A stretch of 64,000 nucleotides of DNA from Azospira inquinata (GTDB taxonomy: Bacteria; Pseudomonadota; Gammaproteobacteria; Burkholderiales; Rhodocyclaceae): the NCBI RefSeq assembly GCF_018905915.1, contig NZ_CP064782.1, forward strand, positions 2,666,001 to 2,730,000. Reading direction: 5' to 3'. This document shows, in pieces, positions 18,641 to 27,905 of this stretch. Position 1 is the first letter of the stretch. Each line of letters begins with the position of its first letter. The notes under the pieces are model-generated. The model saw only the letters and a program-made list of their open reading frames with translations. It made no database searches and was not told the DNA's origin. The translations under genes and the position numbers were made by a program.

Positions 18641-21491
18641 GGGCCGGGTCGGGGGCCCCCATGACCTGGTTGCGGCCCGCTTCCTTGGCCCGGTAGAGGG
18701 CGCTGTCCGCCGCTTCCACCAGGCGGTCCGGGGTGGTGCCGTGGTCCGGGTAGCAGGCTACCCCGGCGGAGACCGTGGCCTGCAGCTTGTCCCCTTCAAA
18801 TTCCACGATCCGTTCGGCAAATTCCTGCCGCCAGGTTTCCGCCCGTTCCAGGGCGTGGGCCATGTCCATCTGGGGCAGGACCAGGAGAAATTCTTCCCCC
18901 CCGTAGCGGCAGGGCAAATCCCCGGCCCGGGCATGGTGGCGCAGGAATTCTCCCAACTGGCGCAGCACCTCGTCCCCGGCCCGGTGGCCGAAGCTGTCGT
19001 TGAGGTTCTTGAAGTGGTCGATGTCCAGCATCACCAGGGCCAGGGGATAGCCGTCCCGCTCGGCCCGGGCCATTTCCCGCTCCAGGGTTTCGTCCAGGTA
19101 GCGGCGGTTGTAGAGGCCCGTCAGGCCGTCCCGGGTGGCCTGATCCTTGAGCTTGTCCTGCAACAGGTTGATTTCCCGCAGCTGGGCTTCCAGACGCCGG
19201 TTCATGGCCTGGAGGGCGTCTTCATGGCGCTTCCGGGCGCTGATGTCCCGGGTGACGCCGCAAATGCCCACCCGACGACCATGGGCATCCACGATATTGG
19301 TGGCGTGGACCTCGGTCCAGATGGTGCTGCCGTCCCGGCATTTTTGCTCCAGCTCCATGAGCAAATAGGGGGTCTGCTGGCCCGCATCCCGCAGTTTCTG
19401 GTGTTCCAGGGTGATCTGGCGTACCTGGGCCATGGCCTGGGGGGGGAGCAAATCTTCCAGGGGATGGCCGATCACCTCGCTGGCGGGGAAGCCCCGCAGC
19501 CGCTCATCTGCCCCGTTGATATAGGTGAAGATGAAGTTACTGTCCATTTCCCAGATGATGTCGGCGGAGCGTTCCGCGATAAAGCGGAAGCGGGCCTCGC
19601 TTTCCCGCAGGGCCTCGTCCGCCTCCCGGCGCCGGGTAATATCGTTGCAGGCCACGATCATGGCCTCTTCCCCATCAAAGCCGGACAGGGCGGCGGAAAT
19701 CAGCACCCAGCGCTCTTCCCCCCGGCCGTTGATGAGGCAGGCCTCAAAGTCCGTGACCACACTCCGGCTCTGGACCTGGGCTTTAAGCCAGGCCCGGTCC
19801 GCCGGGGTTTTGTAATAGGAAGGGGCGGGGCGGCCGATGCATTTTTCCTGGGACTGGCCCAGGAGCTGGGCGGCTCGCTGGTTGATGTAGAGCATCCGGT
19901 CGTTGTCCAGGCGGGTGATGAGGACCGGAAAGGGGGCGCTTTCCACCAGCAGGCGGTAGCGCCGTTCGCTTTCTTCCAACGCCCGCTGGATGCGGCGCCG
20001 GTCCGTTACGTCCTCCGCCAGGGAAATGGCAAAAGCCCCTTCCGGGGCGTCGGCCCCCCGCACCACCGCATTGCTCCAGTGGCACTGGATAATGCGGCCG
20101 TCCTTGGTGAGGTTGGTATTCACTTGGTAGAGGGGCACCGGGCTGTCGAACAGGGTGGCGGCGATGCCCAGCACCGTGGCCCGGGCTTCGGGGGCGACGA
20201 TCAGGGAAAGGAAGTCCTGGCCCAGTACGTCTTCCCGGCGCCAGCCGAAGACCTCTTCCGCCCGGTGGTTCCATTCCAGCACCCGCATTTCCTTATCCCA
20301 GGCGAAAGCCGCCAGGGGCAGGGTTTGAAAGGCCACCCGGAAGCGGGCTTCGCTGGCCTGGAGATGCTTTTCCGTTTCCCGCAGGGCCCCCATTTGGCGC
20401 CCCATCTGCCGTTGCAGGCGGCGCAGATAAAGGGCGGCGAAGAATCCCCCCAGGGCCAGAAGGGCGGTGAGGAGAAAGAGCACCTCATGCCAGGGGGTAA
20501 GGCGGGGCGCCTCCGGCGGCTGATAGACGAAATCGGGCCAGGCCGTGGGCCCGGGGGCCAGCAGGCCCAGGGACTGGTAGGTGGCGACGATTTTCTGCCA
20601 GCGCTCTGGGAGCATGGTGCCCACGGCGATGATGTCCGGTTCCACCAGGGCCCGGGTGTGTTCCGCCTCGTAGCGCAGGTGGTCGTAGCTGTGGCGGGGA
20701 GAATAGTTGGCCTGAATGATGCGGATGGCTTCTTCCGGGTGCTCCAGGGCGTAATTCCAGCCTTGCAGGCTGGCCTGGCGGAAGGCTTCCACCTGACGGG
20801 GGTGGCGGTCCAGCTCCTGGCGGGAGGTGAACAGGGTATCCCCGTAGAAATCCACTCCCCCTTCCCGGGGGGTGAAGGCGAAATAGGGAATGCGGGCTTT
20901 TTCCAGATCGTAGGTTTCGTCGGTGACGTAGCCCGACAGGGCGTCCACCTTGCCCCGGATCAGGTCATCCGGAGTGAAGTCCCGCTCCACCGTATAGACC
21001 TTGGATAAATCCACCCCCTGGCGGCGCAGATAGGCCAGCAGCTCGGTTTCCCAGGGCTGGAGCCCCAGACGGCGGCCTTCCAGGTCTTTGGGGATGCGGA
21101 TATCCCCCCCAGCCCGGACCAGGAGTACCAGGGGGGAGTGCTGGAAAATGGTGGCCAGGGCCACTACGGGCCTCCCCTGACCCCGGGCCAGGGCCAGTTC
21201 CGAATCGCTGATACCGAATTGGGCCCGGCCGGAGCAGACCTCCGTAATGGGGTTCTGGCCGGGGACAATTTCCTTGATATTCACCGCCAGCCCGGCTTCC
21301 CGGTAGTAGCCCTTGACCTGGGCCACGTAATAACCGGCGAACTGGAACTGGTGGCGCCACTTGAGTTGCAGGGTGATGGGGGTGAGCTGGGCCCAGGCCG
21401 CCAGGGGCAGGAGCAGGCAGCCCAGGGCCAGCCAGGCCCGGGGGCGGCGCCGGAGGGGGCGATGGGTTGGTGGCCGGGACGTGGGGCCCAT
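18630..21491 (-). CDS. Periplasmic-sensing PAS/GGDEF diguanylate cyclase with NMT1/THI5-type domain
   Basis: A 953-residue protein. A signal sequence (about 1-35, ending AAWAQ) leads to an NMT1/THI5-like solute-binding domain (about 36-325, LKWRHQFQFAGYYVAQVKGYY). A membrane helix (about 341-362), three PAS domains (about 378-500, 510-630 and 637-765) and a GGDEF domain (about 790-950) follow. The active loop is RYGGEEF with an RxxD I-site (RAGD) five residues before it, so it should be an active, feedback-inhibited c-di-GMP synthase responding to a periplasmic ligand plus cytosolic PAS cues. It starts 2 bases after the MoxR stop and overlaps the CoxE gene by 11 bases, so the three are one operon. 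Confidence 0.92.
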   Translation of the reverse strand: MGPTSRPPTHRPLRRRPRAWLALGCLLLPLAAWAQLTPITLQLKWRHQFQFAGYYVAQVKGYYREAGLAVNIKEIVPGQNPITEVCSGRAQFGISDSELALARGQGRPVVALATIFQHSPLVLLVRAGGDIRIPKDLEGRRLGLQPWETELLAYLRRQGVDLSKVYTVERDFTPDDLIRGKVDALSGYVTDETYDLEKARIPYFAFTPREGGVDFYGDTLFTSRQELDRHPRQVEAFRQASLQGWNYALEHPEEAIRIIQANYSPRHSYDHLRYEAEHTRALVEPDIIAVGTMLPERWQKIVATYQSLGLLAPGPTAWPDFVYQPPEAPRLTPWHEVLFLLTALLALGGFFAALYLRRLQRQMGRQMGALRETEKHLQASEARFRVAFQTLPLAAFAWDKEMRVLEWNHRAEEVFGWRREDVLGQDFLSLIVAPEARATVLGIAATLFDSPVPLYQVNTNLTKDGRIIQCHWSNAVVRGADAPEGAFAISLAEDVTDRRRIQRALEESERRYRLLVESAPFPVLITRLDNDRMLYINQRAAQLLGQSQEKCIGRPAPSYYKTPADRAWLKAQVQSRSVVTDFEACLINGRGEERWVLISAALSGFDGEEAMIVACNDITRRREADEALRESEARFRFIAERSADIIWEMDSNFIFTYINGADERLRGFPASEVIGHPLEDLLPPQAMAQVRQITLEHQKLRDAGQQTPYLLMELEQKCRDGSTIWTEVHATNIVDAHGRRVGICGVTRDISARKRHEDALQAMNRRLEAQLREINLLQDKLKDQATRDGLTGLYNRRYLDETLEREMARAERDGYPLALVMLDIDHFKNLNDSFGHRAGDEVLRQLGEFLRHHARAGDLPCRYGGEEFLLVLPQMDMAHALERAETWRQEFAERIVEFEGDKLQATVSAGVACYPDHGTTPDRLVEAADSALYRAKEAGRNQVMGAPDPAHAD

Positions 21492-21493
21492 GC

Positions 21494-22357
21494 CTAGGGC
21501 TCCCGCCGGTTAAAGGGAAGCCGGCCCAGGCAGAGATGGACATCCTGCTCGTTTTTCAGGAGGGCGCCGTGGAGGGGAGGCAGGGGGGCCGTGCCGCTCT
21601 CCGGGTGGAGGGCGGCGGGGGGGACTCCTTCCGCCAGGAGCAGTTTGAGCCAATCCAGGAGTTCGGAGGTGGACGGCTTTTTCTTCAGGCCCGGAATGTC
21701 CCGGAGCTGGAAAAATACCTTCAGGGCTTCCTTTAACAGGGCCTGGTGCAGATCGGGGAAATGGACTTGGACAATGGCCGCCAGGGTTTCCCGGTCGGGA
21801 AAACGGATGTAATGGAAGAAACAGCGGCGCAGGAAGGCGTCCGGCAATTCCTTTTCATTGTTGGAGGTAATGAACACCAGGGGCCGTTGCCGGGCCCGGA
21901 CGGTCTGGCGGGTCTCGTAAACGTGAAATTCCATCCGATCCAGCTCCTGGAGCAGGTCGTTGGGGAATTCGATGTCCGCCTTGTCGATTTCGTCGATGAG
22001 CACCACCGCCCGAGTGTCGCAGTCAAAGGCCTGCCAGAGCACCCCTTTGACCAGGTAATGGGCGATGTCCTGGACCCGGGGATCGCCCAATTGGGAATCC
22101 CGCAGCCGGGAGACCGCGTCGTATTCGTAGAGCCCCTGTTGGGCCTTGGTGGTGGATTTGATGTGCCAGGTGTAGAGGGGCAGGTTCAGGGCCCGGGCTA
22201 CCTCCTCCGCCAGCCGGGTTTTGCCCGTTCCCGGCTCCCCCTTGATGAGCAGGGGCCGCTCCAGAGTCAGGGCGGCGTTCACCGCCAGCATCAGCTCCGG
22301 CGGCGCCACATAGTCGGGGGAGCCTTGAAAACGTAGGGGGGTGGGGGTGGCGGTCAT
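21494..22357 (-). CDS. MoxR-family AAA+ ATPase
   Basis: A 287-residue MoxR/CoxD-like AAA+ ATPase. Walker A is GEPGTGKT (residues 40-47), Walker B is VVLIDEIDKAD (about 110), and sensor 1 is FITSNNEKELPDAFLRRC. It probably acts as a chaperone with the CoxE-like VWA protein encoded two genes downstream. The ATG at 22357 (MTATPTPLRFQG) fits family N-termini; the frame stays open upstream into Pro-rich sequence that looks non-coding. It is the first gene of the operon and divergent from the chemoreceptor. Confidence 0.88.
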   Translation of the reverse strand: MTATPTPLRFQGSPDYVAPPELMLAVNAALTLERPLLIKGEPGTGKTRLAEEVARALNLPLYTWHIKSTTKAQQGLYEYDAVSRLRDSQLGDPRVQDIAHYLVKGVLWQAFDCDTRAVVLIDEIDKADIEFPNDLLQELDRMEFHVYETRQTVRARQRPLVFITSNNEKELPDAFLRRCFFHYIRFPDRETLAAIVQVHFPDLHQALLKEALKVFFQLRDIPGLKKKPSTSELLDWLKLLLAEGVPPAALHPESGTAPLPPLHGALLKNEQDVHLCLGRLPFNRREP

Positions 22358-22694
22358 GGTTAATGGTGGCAACGGCAGCATGGCAGTATCCGGGAGCGCC
22401 GGAAGATTGGCAATGCGGCGGGCCGGGAGCCGGGGCGCTCCGGGAGGCGGGGGGAAGTCCGGGCATGGGCTTTGCTCCCCCGCTTGGATGTGTCCGGAAT
22501 GTCCGCAATCCAACAGGGGTGCCCTTTGGGTTTTTCCATGGCAACCCGGATTTTAGACAAGAGATGGGGCCTTCCCCATCCCCATTCCTGGCGATGGGGG
22601 CGGGCTAGGAGATTGTACATAATGGTCCCTCTGGTACCCGGCCCGTCCCAAATCACCAGCCTGGGCGGGCTATTTCGAGAAAGTCGCTGCCGCC
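22358..22694. other. Divergent intergenic region with mutually exclusive hairpins
   Basis: This stretch between moxR and the chemoreceptor gene has no convincing ORF. GATGGGG/CCTT/CCCCATC forms a hairpin at 22563-22580, but the CCCCAT segment can pair instead with GATGGGG at 22593-22599. A second hairpin (22641-22670, GCCCG...CGGGC extended by CCCA/TGGG) lies 25 bases before the chemoreceptor ATG. A loose TACATAAT at about 22615-22622 could be a -10, with no clear -35. The region does not match the c-di-GMP riboswitch consensus by eye. Confidence 0.5.
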
Positions 22695-24788
22695 ATGAAA
22701 ATCAATCAGCCGGTTACCCAGCAAGAAATCCCCGTGCCCGAGGATGAATATCTGGTCTCCAAAACCGACCTCAAGGGCATCATTACCTACGCCAATGATG
22801 CCTTTGTAGCGGTGAGCGGTTTTTCCCGAACCGAGCTGATGGGCAAAAATCACAACGTGGTGCGCCACCCAGACATGCCGCCCCAGGCCTTTGCCGACCT
22901 GTGGGAGACGGTGAAAGGGGGCAATCCCTGGCGCGGGCTGGTGAAAAACCGGGCCAAGAACGGCGGTTTCTACTGGGTGCGGGCGGTGATTGTGCCCATT
23001 ACCCGGGAGGGGCGGATCGAGGGCTACATGTCCGTGCGCACCCCTCCCAGCCGGGACCAGATCCGGGAAGCGGAGATTCTTTACCGGGATCTCCTGGCCC
23101 ATCCGGAGCGCTCCCTGGGCAATACGAGCCCCTTCCGCCGCAGCTTGTCCCTGCGTACCCGCTTAAGGGCCATGCTCGGGGCCTTTGTACTGGTGGCTCT
23201 GATTCTGGCCGGTCTGGGCCTGTACGGCATGAACCAGTCCAACCAGGATCTGGTGGATCAGTATCAGCGGGAGCTGGTGCCCGCCGTCCAGGCCAATCAG
23301 GTGGCCCAACTGCTGGCGGAAAGCCGCAGCCAGGTGCTGCTGGGCTTGCAGCACGATCCGGCGGGCAATCTGGCCCGGCTCCACGACCATAGCATCCAGG
23401 TCCATGTGGGCCACCTGGAAGAAAACCGCCAGCGCACTTGGGAACTGCTTCGGGCCTTGGAACAGCAGGCCCAGGATTCGGTGGTGCGCCGGGATTTGGG
23501 AGAACTGATCCGCCTGCGCCAGATGTACAGTGACGAGGCCATGAAGCCCGCCCAGGAAGCCCTGAGCCGGGGGGATTTCCGGGCCGTGGAAAGCCTTCTG
23601 GTGAGCCGCATCAATCCCCATTACGCCCGGGTGGAAGAGGCCTGCCAGCGCCTGGCGGAGGATTTCAAGGGCGTGGCCCAGCGGGAATTTTCCCAGGCCA
23701 AGGCCCGTTATGAGCGTTTCCTCCTGTGGATGGGGGGCATCACCCTGGGAGTCCTGGCCCTGGCTTTTGGGGGTGGCTGGTTGCTGATCCGGGCCATCAT
23801 CGAGCCGATCCGCCAGAGCGTGAATATTTTCCGGCGCATTTCCGAAGGGGATCTGCGGGGGGATATCGACATTTCCCGCCGGGACGAACTGGGCCGCCTG
23901 CTCTGCCAGCTGGCCACCATGCAGGTGCGCCTCAAGGTCATGCTGGACCAGATTCGCAATGCCACCGCTGGGGTGGAAGACCGCTCCCACGGTCTGCGGG
24001 AGGACATGGGGGGGGTGGTGGCCAAGTCCCAGCAGCAATTGTCCGACGTCCAGTCCGTGGCCGCTGCCACTGAAGAATTTTCCCAATCCGTGGCCGAGGT
24101 GGCCAGCCATGCGGGAGATACCGCTGGGGCGGCGGAGCAATCCACCACTCTGGTGCTCTCCAGCAATAGCCAGCTGGATCAGAGCATGGCCGCCACGGCC
24201 CAGGGGGTGAGCACGGTGAATGCGGCCAGCGCCAGTCTCCATGAGCTGAACGACGCCATTGTGCGCATCGGGGACGTAACCCGGGTGATCCAGGAAATCG
24301 CCAGTCAGACCAATCTGCTGGCCCTGAATGCGGCCATCGAAGCTGCCCGGGCCGGGGAGGCGGGCCGGGGCTTTGCCGTGGTAGCAGATGAGGTGCGCAA
24401 GCTGGCGGAGCGCACCACGGCCAGCACGGGGGACATTACGGCTACGGTGGAAGCCATCCAAAGCACCACCCGGGAGGCGGTGAGCCGCATGGAAAGCGCG
24501 GTGACCGAGGTGGAATCGGGCAATCAGTTGATGGGGGAGAGCGTGGCCGGGCTGGCGGGCATTACCCAGTCTTCCCGCCAGGTGACGGACATGGCCCGGC
24601 AGATTTCCGACGCCGCCCAGCAGCAGACCGTGGCCAGCCAGGAGGTAAGCCGGAGCATGGAACACATTTCCAGCCTCATCGAGCAGAACACGGCGGCGGC
24701 CCAGGATGCGGAACAGGCCACGGCAGCCCTGCTGGAACACACCAATCTGCTGCGGGAACTGCTGGCCGGCTTCCGCCTGAGGGCTTGA
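22695..24788 (+). CDS. Aer-like methyl-accepting chemotaxis protein (PAS-TM-HAMP-MCP)
   Basis: A 697-residue chemoreceptor. An N-terminal PAS domain of the Aer/FAD type lies at about residues 18-115 ([32 protein letters not shown]). A first membrane helix (about 157-178), a helical extracytoplasmic segment of about 160 residues and a second helix (about 343-365) follow, then HAMP and a signalling domain. The conserved tip is [21 protein letters not shown] and [18 protein letters not shown] (about 533-575). It probably senses redox or oxygen for energy taxis. Unlike E. coli Aer it keeps a full extracytoplasmic module, so it may read two inputs. It is a single gene. Confidence 0.93.
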   Translation: MKINQPVTQQEIPVPEDEYLVSKTDLKGIITYANDAFVAVSGFSRTELMGKNHNVVRHPDMPPQAFADLWETVKGGNPWRGLVKNRAKNGGFYWVRAVIVPITREGRIEGYMSVRTPPSRDQIREAEILYRDLLAHPERSLGNTSPFRRSLSLRTRLRAMLGAFVLVALILAGLGLYGMNQSNQDLVDQYQRELVPAVQANQVAQLLAESRSQVLLGLQHDPAGNLARLHDHSIQVHVGHLEENRQRTWELLRALEQQAQDSVVRRDLGELIRLRQMYSDEAMKPAQEALSRGDFRAVESLLVSRINPHYARVEEACQRLAEDFKGVAQREFSQAKARYERFLLWMGGITLGVLALAFGGGWLLIRAIIEPIRQSVNIFRRISEGDLRGDIDISRRDELGRLLCQLATMQVRLKVMLDQIRNATAGVEDRSHGLREDMGGVVAKSQQQLSDVQSVAAATEEFSQSVAEVASHAGDTAGAAEQSTTLVLSSNSQLDQSMAATAQGVSTVNAASASLHELNDAIVRIGDVTRVIQEIASQTNLLALNAAIEAARAGEAGRGFAVVADEVRKLAERTTASTGDITATVEAIQSTTREAVSRMESAVTEVESGNQLMGESVAGLAGITQSSRQVTDMARQISDAAQQQTVASQEVSRSMEHISSLIEQNTAAAQDAEQATAALLEHTNLLRELLAGFRLRA

Positions 24789-24913
24789 GGCAGGGGGCGG
24801 GGGTATTCGGGGCCCGGTTCCCCGGGGAACCATGGCGAGCGCGGGGGACAGGGCGATGCCCTCTCTTGAGGGCTCCCGGTCTAGGTTCCAGGCCCCGGGG
24901 CGATGAGATCCGC

Positions 24914-25342
24914 CTAGCGGGCCAGACTCTGGACCGCCGCCAGATATTCCTGGGGATCCACGGGGGCGCTGGCGGTCTGGGCCCGGTACACCGTTTCCCC
25001 CAGACATTCCAGAAGCCGGTGCTGGGCCTCGTGCTCATCCGTCAGCTTGCGGCAGAGCCGCTCATAGGCGTCCCGGATGCCCGGGGGCTGGTCGATGGAG
25101 AGCTGTTCCTGAATGGCCAGGTGGAGGGACAGATGGAGGAAGGGGTTCATCTGGCCTCCTTCCGGCGGCCATTCCCGGGCCAGGGCCTGGGCCTCGTCCT
25201 CTAGCAGTTCCCGGTATTCCGGATGGGGCAGAATGACCGCCACCGCCTGCTGTTCCATGGGCTCCAGGGGTTGCTGTTGCTGGTACTTGCGCCAGGCGGT
25301 GCAGAAAAATTGACGGACTTGATCGCGGCTGGGGCTAAACAC
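24914..25342 (-). CDS. DUF1841 family protein
   Basis: A 142-residue protein of unknown function, recognised from FSPSRDQVRQFFCTAWRKY at the N-terminus, IILPHPEYR-like (VILPHPEYRELLED) and MNPFLHLSLHLAIQEQL. The GTG at 25342 gives the family N-terminus; upstream sequence in the same frame is inside the FIST gene and is not coding for this protein. It overlaps the FIST stop by 8 bases and is therefore probably coupled to it. No catalytic residues are known. Confidence 0.85.
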   Translation of the reverse strand: MFSPSRDQVRQFFCTAWRKYQQQQPLEPMEQQAVAVILPHPEYRELLEDEAQALAREWPPEGGQMNPFLHLSLHLAIQEQLSIDQPPGIRDAYERLCRKLTDEHEAQHRLLECLGETVYRAQTASAPVDPQEYLAAVQSLAR

Positions 25343-26426
25343 GGGGGGCGGTCTCCGATGGGTGACTGAAGAGGGCGGTGAGGACCGTATTGTGCACCAG
25401 GGTACGGCCTTTCGGGCAGGGCAGGAGCTGGCCGCTGCCATACACCCCCAGGAGGGGCAGGTTGGGGAACTGGGCCTTCAGGGCCAGCCAGTCCCGGTCC
25501 TCGCCCCCATAAAAATAGGGGCCCCGGCCAATGCAGGAAAAAACCAGGGCGAAATCCGGGGCTGCCACCTCCTGGGCCAGGGCGGCGAGCCGGTCCCGCA
25601 ATTCCTGTTCCGCCGCCAGGGGCTGGCGGATGGCCCAGACCAGCTGGCGTCCGGGGCGCAAAGGGGCGGCCAGGGTCAGGGACCGGTCCCCGTTGGCGGT
25701 GAGCAGGGGCACCAGTTCCGCCTCCTGGCGGGCCAGGGCCGCCGCCGGGGGGCTGTCCGCCAGCACGGCGGTGAGCTGGTGCAGGGGCAGGGGGGAACGC
25801 TGGCGCAGATCCGGGGGAAGGCGCCGCAGCAGGGCGTCCAGGGCCGGCTGGCCATCCACCTGGGTCAGATCGTGCCCCTGGCAGCGGGTGACCGTCGCCC
25901 CTTCTCCGAGAAAGCGTAGGCCGTGGGCGGCAGCGTAGTGGCCCCGGCTTCCCTTGAGGCGCAGATGGAGGGGGCCGGGAGCCAGGAGGCGACCGCCCTG
26001 CCAGAGGGGTAGGGGGGCCTGGGTGTTGCTATAGACCCCTCCCAGCCAGGAACCCGGGCCGGGAAGATGGTCCGGACTGCCGTAGGCCAGCCCGGGAAAG
26101 CCGTCCTCCGGGCCATGGGCGGTCTCCAGACCGAAGGGAGCGGCCAGGGCCAGGACGGCGACGGCGGGCCGGTCCAAGACCCAGCCGTCTTCGGTGAATA
26201 GGCCCGCCCCTATGCCCCCCGCCACCTGGAGACAATCGGCGGCCCGGGAGGCGGTGAGTACGGCGGCGGCTCCTGCCCGGGCGAAATCCGGGGTGAGGAA
26301 GAGGAGGAGGGCGCTGGCCCGGGCTGCGCCCTGGGCGGACAGGCGCGCCAGGGCCTGGTTTACGGCCTGATCCACCAGGGCGGGATGGGCGTCGTTACCG
26401 GAAACCAGGGCGGTGGCGGCGTACAT
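25335..26426 (-). CDS. FIST N/C domain sensory protein
   Basis: A 363-residue protein with FIST_N (about 20-200) and FIST_C (about 205-345) domains. The FIST_C signature is clear near the end: ALVFSCIGRGPYFYGGEDRDW, then FPNLPLLGVYGSGQL. FIST domains are thought to bind small ligands, possibly amino acids, and often sit in signalling proteins; here the protein is FIST only, with no output domain and no membrane segment. It is followed directly by the DUF1841 gene with an 8-base overlap. Confidence 0.87.
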   Translation of the reverse strand: MYAATALVSGNDAHPALVDQAVNQALARLSAQGAARASALLLFLTPDFARAGAAAVLTASRAADCLQVAGGIGAGLFTEDGWVLDRPAVAVLALAAPFGLETAHGPEDGFPGLAYGSPDHLPGPGSWLGGVYSNTQAPLPLWQGGRLLAPGPLHLRLKGSRGHYAAAHGLRFLGEGATVTRCQGHDLTQVDGQPALDALLRRLPPDLRQRSPLPLHQLTAVLADSPPAAALARQEAELVPLLTANGDRSLTLAAPLRPGRQLVWAIRQPLAAEQELRDRLAALAQEVAAPDFALVFSCIGRGPYFYGGEDRDWLALKAQFPNLPLLGVYGSGQLLPCPKGRTLVHNTVLTALFSHPSETAPRV

Positions 26427-26507
26427 GGCGGGTCCTTGGCCAGGGCTCAGGGGTGAAAGGGATAAGGGGAACGCCGCCCCCCCAGGGATGGGGCCTGGGC
26501 GGCGGGG

Positions 26508-27158
26508 TCAGACATGGGCGGGCTGGTCCGCCGTCTTCTCCGGATTTTCGCAGAGATCGGCGATGAGGCAGCGTTCGCAGTCAGGCTTTCTGGCCTTGCA
26601 CACGTAGCGGCCCAGGAGAATGAGCCAGTGGTGGGCGTGTTGCTTGTATTCCCCGGGGGTGAATTTTTCCAGCTTGGTTTCCACTTCCAGGGGGGTCTTG
26701 CCAGGGGCCAGCCGGGTCCGGTTGGCAACCCGGAAAATATGGGTATCCACCGCAATGGTGGGATGGCCAAAAGCCACGTTGAGCACCACGTTGGCGGTCT
26801 TGCGGCCTACTCCGGGCAGGGCTTCCAGGGCGTCCCGGTCCTCTGGCACCTGGCCTCCATGGCGTTCCAGAAGCAGGTGACAGGTGGCGATGACGTTTTT
26901 GGCCTTGGTGCGGTAAAGGCCGATGGTCTTGATGTAATCCGCGACCCCGGCTTCCCCCAGAGCCAGCATGGCTTCCGGGGTGGGGGCGGCGGGAAAGAGG
27001 CGGCGGGTGGCTTTATTGACCCCCACATCCGTGGCCTGGGCCGAAAGGAGAACGGCGATGAGGAGCTGGAAGGGGGTGGCGTATTCCAGTTCCGTGGTCG
27101 GCGCCGGGTTGGCCGCCTGGAGCCGGGCGTAGATCTGGGCGCGTTTGGCGGCGTTCAT
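26508..27158 (-). CDS. nth: Endonuclease III
   Basis: A 216-residue base-excision repair DNA glycosylase/AP lyase acting on oxidised pyrimidines. The helix-hairpin-helix LPGVGRKTANVV has the catalytic Lys at residue 120, and the Asp of VDTH is residue 138. The 4Fe-4S ligands are C187, C194, C197 and C203. These positions are identical to the E. coli enzyme. It sits at the end of the rnf cluster, 21 bases after rnfE, the conserved rsxABCDGE-nth arrangement. Confidence 0.98.
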   Translation of the reverse strand: MNAAKRAQIYARLQAANPAPTTELEYATPFQLLIAVLLSAQATDVGVNKATRRLFPAAPTPEAMLALGEAGVADYIKTIGLYRTKAKNVIATCHLLLERHGGQVPEDRDALEALPGVGRKTANVVLNVAFGHPTIAVDTHIFRVANRTRLAPGKTPLEVETKLEKFTPGEYKQHAHHWLILLGRYVCKARKPDCERCLIADLCENPEKTADQPAHV

Positions 27159-27179
27159 GGCGGGCTTGGGGGCCGGGGC

Positions 27180-27878
27180 CTAGTGGCAACCGCCGGCGGT
27201 CACCGGTTCGGGAATGGGGCGCTGGGCCCGGCGGGCGGCCCGGGCTTCCACCCAGTTTTTCCAGGCCACCAGGCAGCCCAGCACAATGAAGGCGCCGGGG
27301 GGCAGGATGGAGACCAGGAAGCCCGGGTAGTTTTCCGGCAGAAGGCGCAGATGGGAAAGGCTGGGGACCACCAGTTCAATGCCGCCGAACAGGTTGCCCG
27401 TGCCGATCAGTTCCCGCAGCCCCCCCAGGAGGGAGAGGGTCCAGATCATGCCGACCCCCATCATGGCTCCGTCCAGGGCGGAGGCCAGGGGACTGTTCTT
27501 GGCGGCGAAGGCTTCGATCCGGGCCAGCACCAAGCAGTTGGTAATAATCAGAGGAATGAAAATGCCCAGCACCAGGTAGAGGCTGTGCAGGTAGGCATTC
27601 ATGGTCAGGTCCACCATGGTCACCACGGCGGCGGCGATGAGGATGAACACGGGAATGCGGATTTCATGGGGAATGAAATTCCGCAGACAGGCCACAAAGA
27701 AATTGGACAGGGCCATGACTAGCAGGGTGGCCAGGGAGAGCATGAAGCCATTGACCAGACTGGTGGTGATGGCCAGCAGGGGGCACATGCCGAGAATCTG
27801 GACCAGGCTGCTGTTCTGCCGCCAGACCCCATTGAGCATGATGTCCTTGATTTCGGCGCGGCTGGGAAGAAAGGCCAT
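27180..27878 (-). CDS. rnfE: Rnf complex subunit E
   Basis: A 232-residue membrane protein with six predicted helices. It carries the NxxLVQxLGxCPxLAxT-type start (NSSLVQILGMCPLLAITTS) and the mirror motif LGIFIPLIITNCLVLAR, whose cysteines belong to the membrane-embedded FeS site shared with RnfA. Rnf couples electron transfer between ferredoxin and NAD or quinone-linked acceptors to ion movement; in some proteobacteria it serves SoxR reduction. The C-terminal tail after the last helix is basic and longer than in E. coli. It is the last rnf gene before nth. Confidence 0.96.
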   Translation of the reverse strand: MAFLPSRAEIKDIMLNGVWRQNSSLVQILGMCPLLAITTSLVNGFMLSLATLLVMALSNFFVACLRNFIPHEIRIPVFILIAAAVVTMVDLTMNAYLHSLYLVLGIFIPLIITNCLVLARIEAFAAKNSPLASALDGAMMGVGMIWTLSLLGGLRELIGTGNLFGGIELVVPSLSHLRLLPENYPGFLVSILPPGAFIVLGCLVAWKNWVEARAARRAQRPIPEPVTAGGCH

Positions 27879-27905
27879 GTTTTGTCTCGTGCAACGAAGA
27901 GTGGG

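Noticed and set aside
18543..21008. An 821-codon plus-strand frame opposite the GGDEF protein and CoxE
   Set aside because: The minus strand encodes clear PAS, GGDEF and VWA domains. The plus frame has shadow composition (Gly, Pro, His, Gln) and no domain.
22600..22694. A c-di-GMP (GEMM) riboswitch before the chemoreceptor gene
   Set aside because: The conserved GEMM core words are not present; only generic GC stems are seen.
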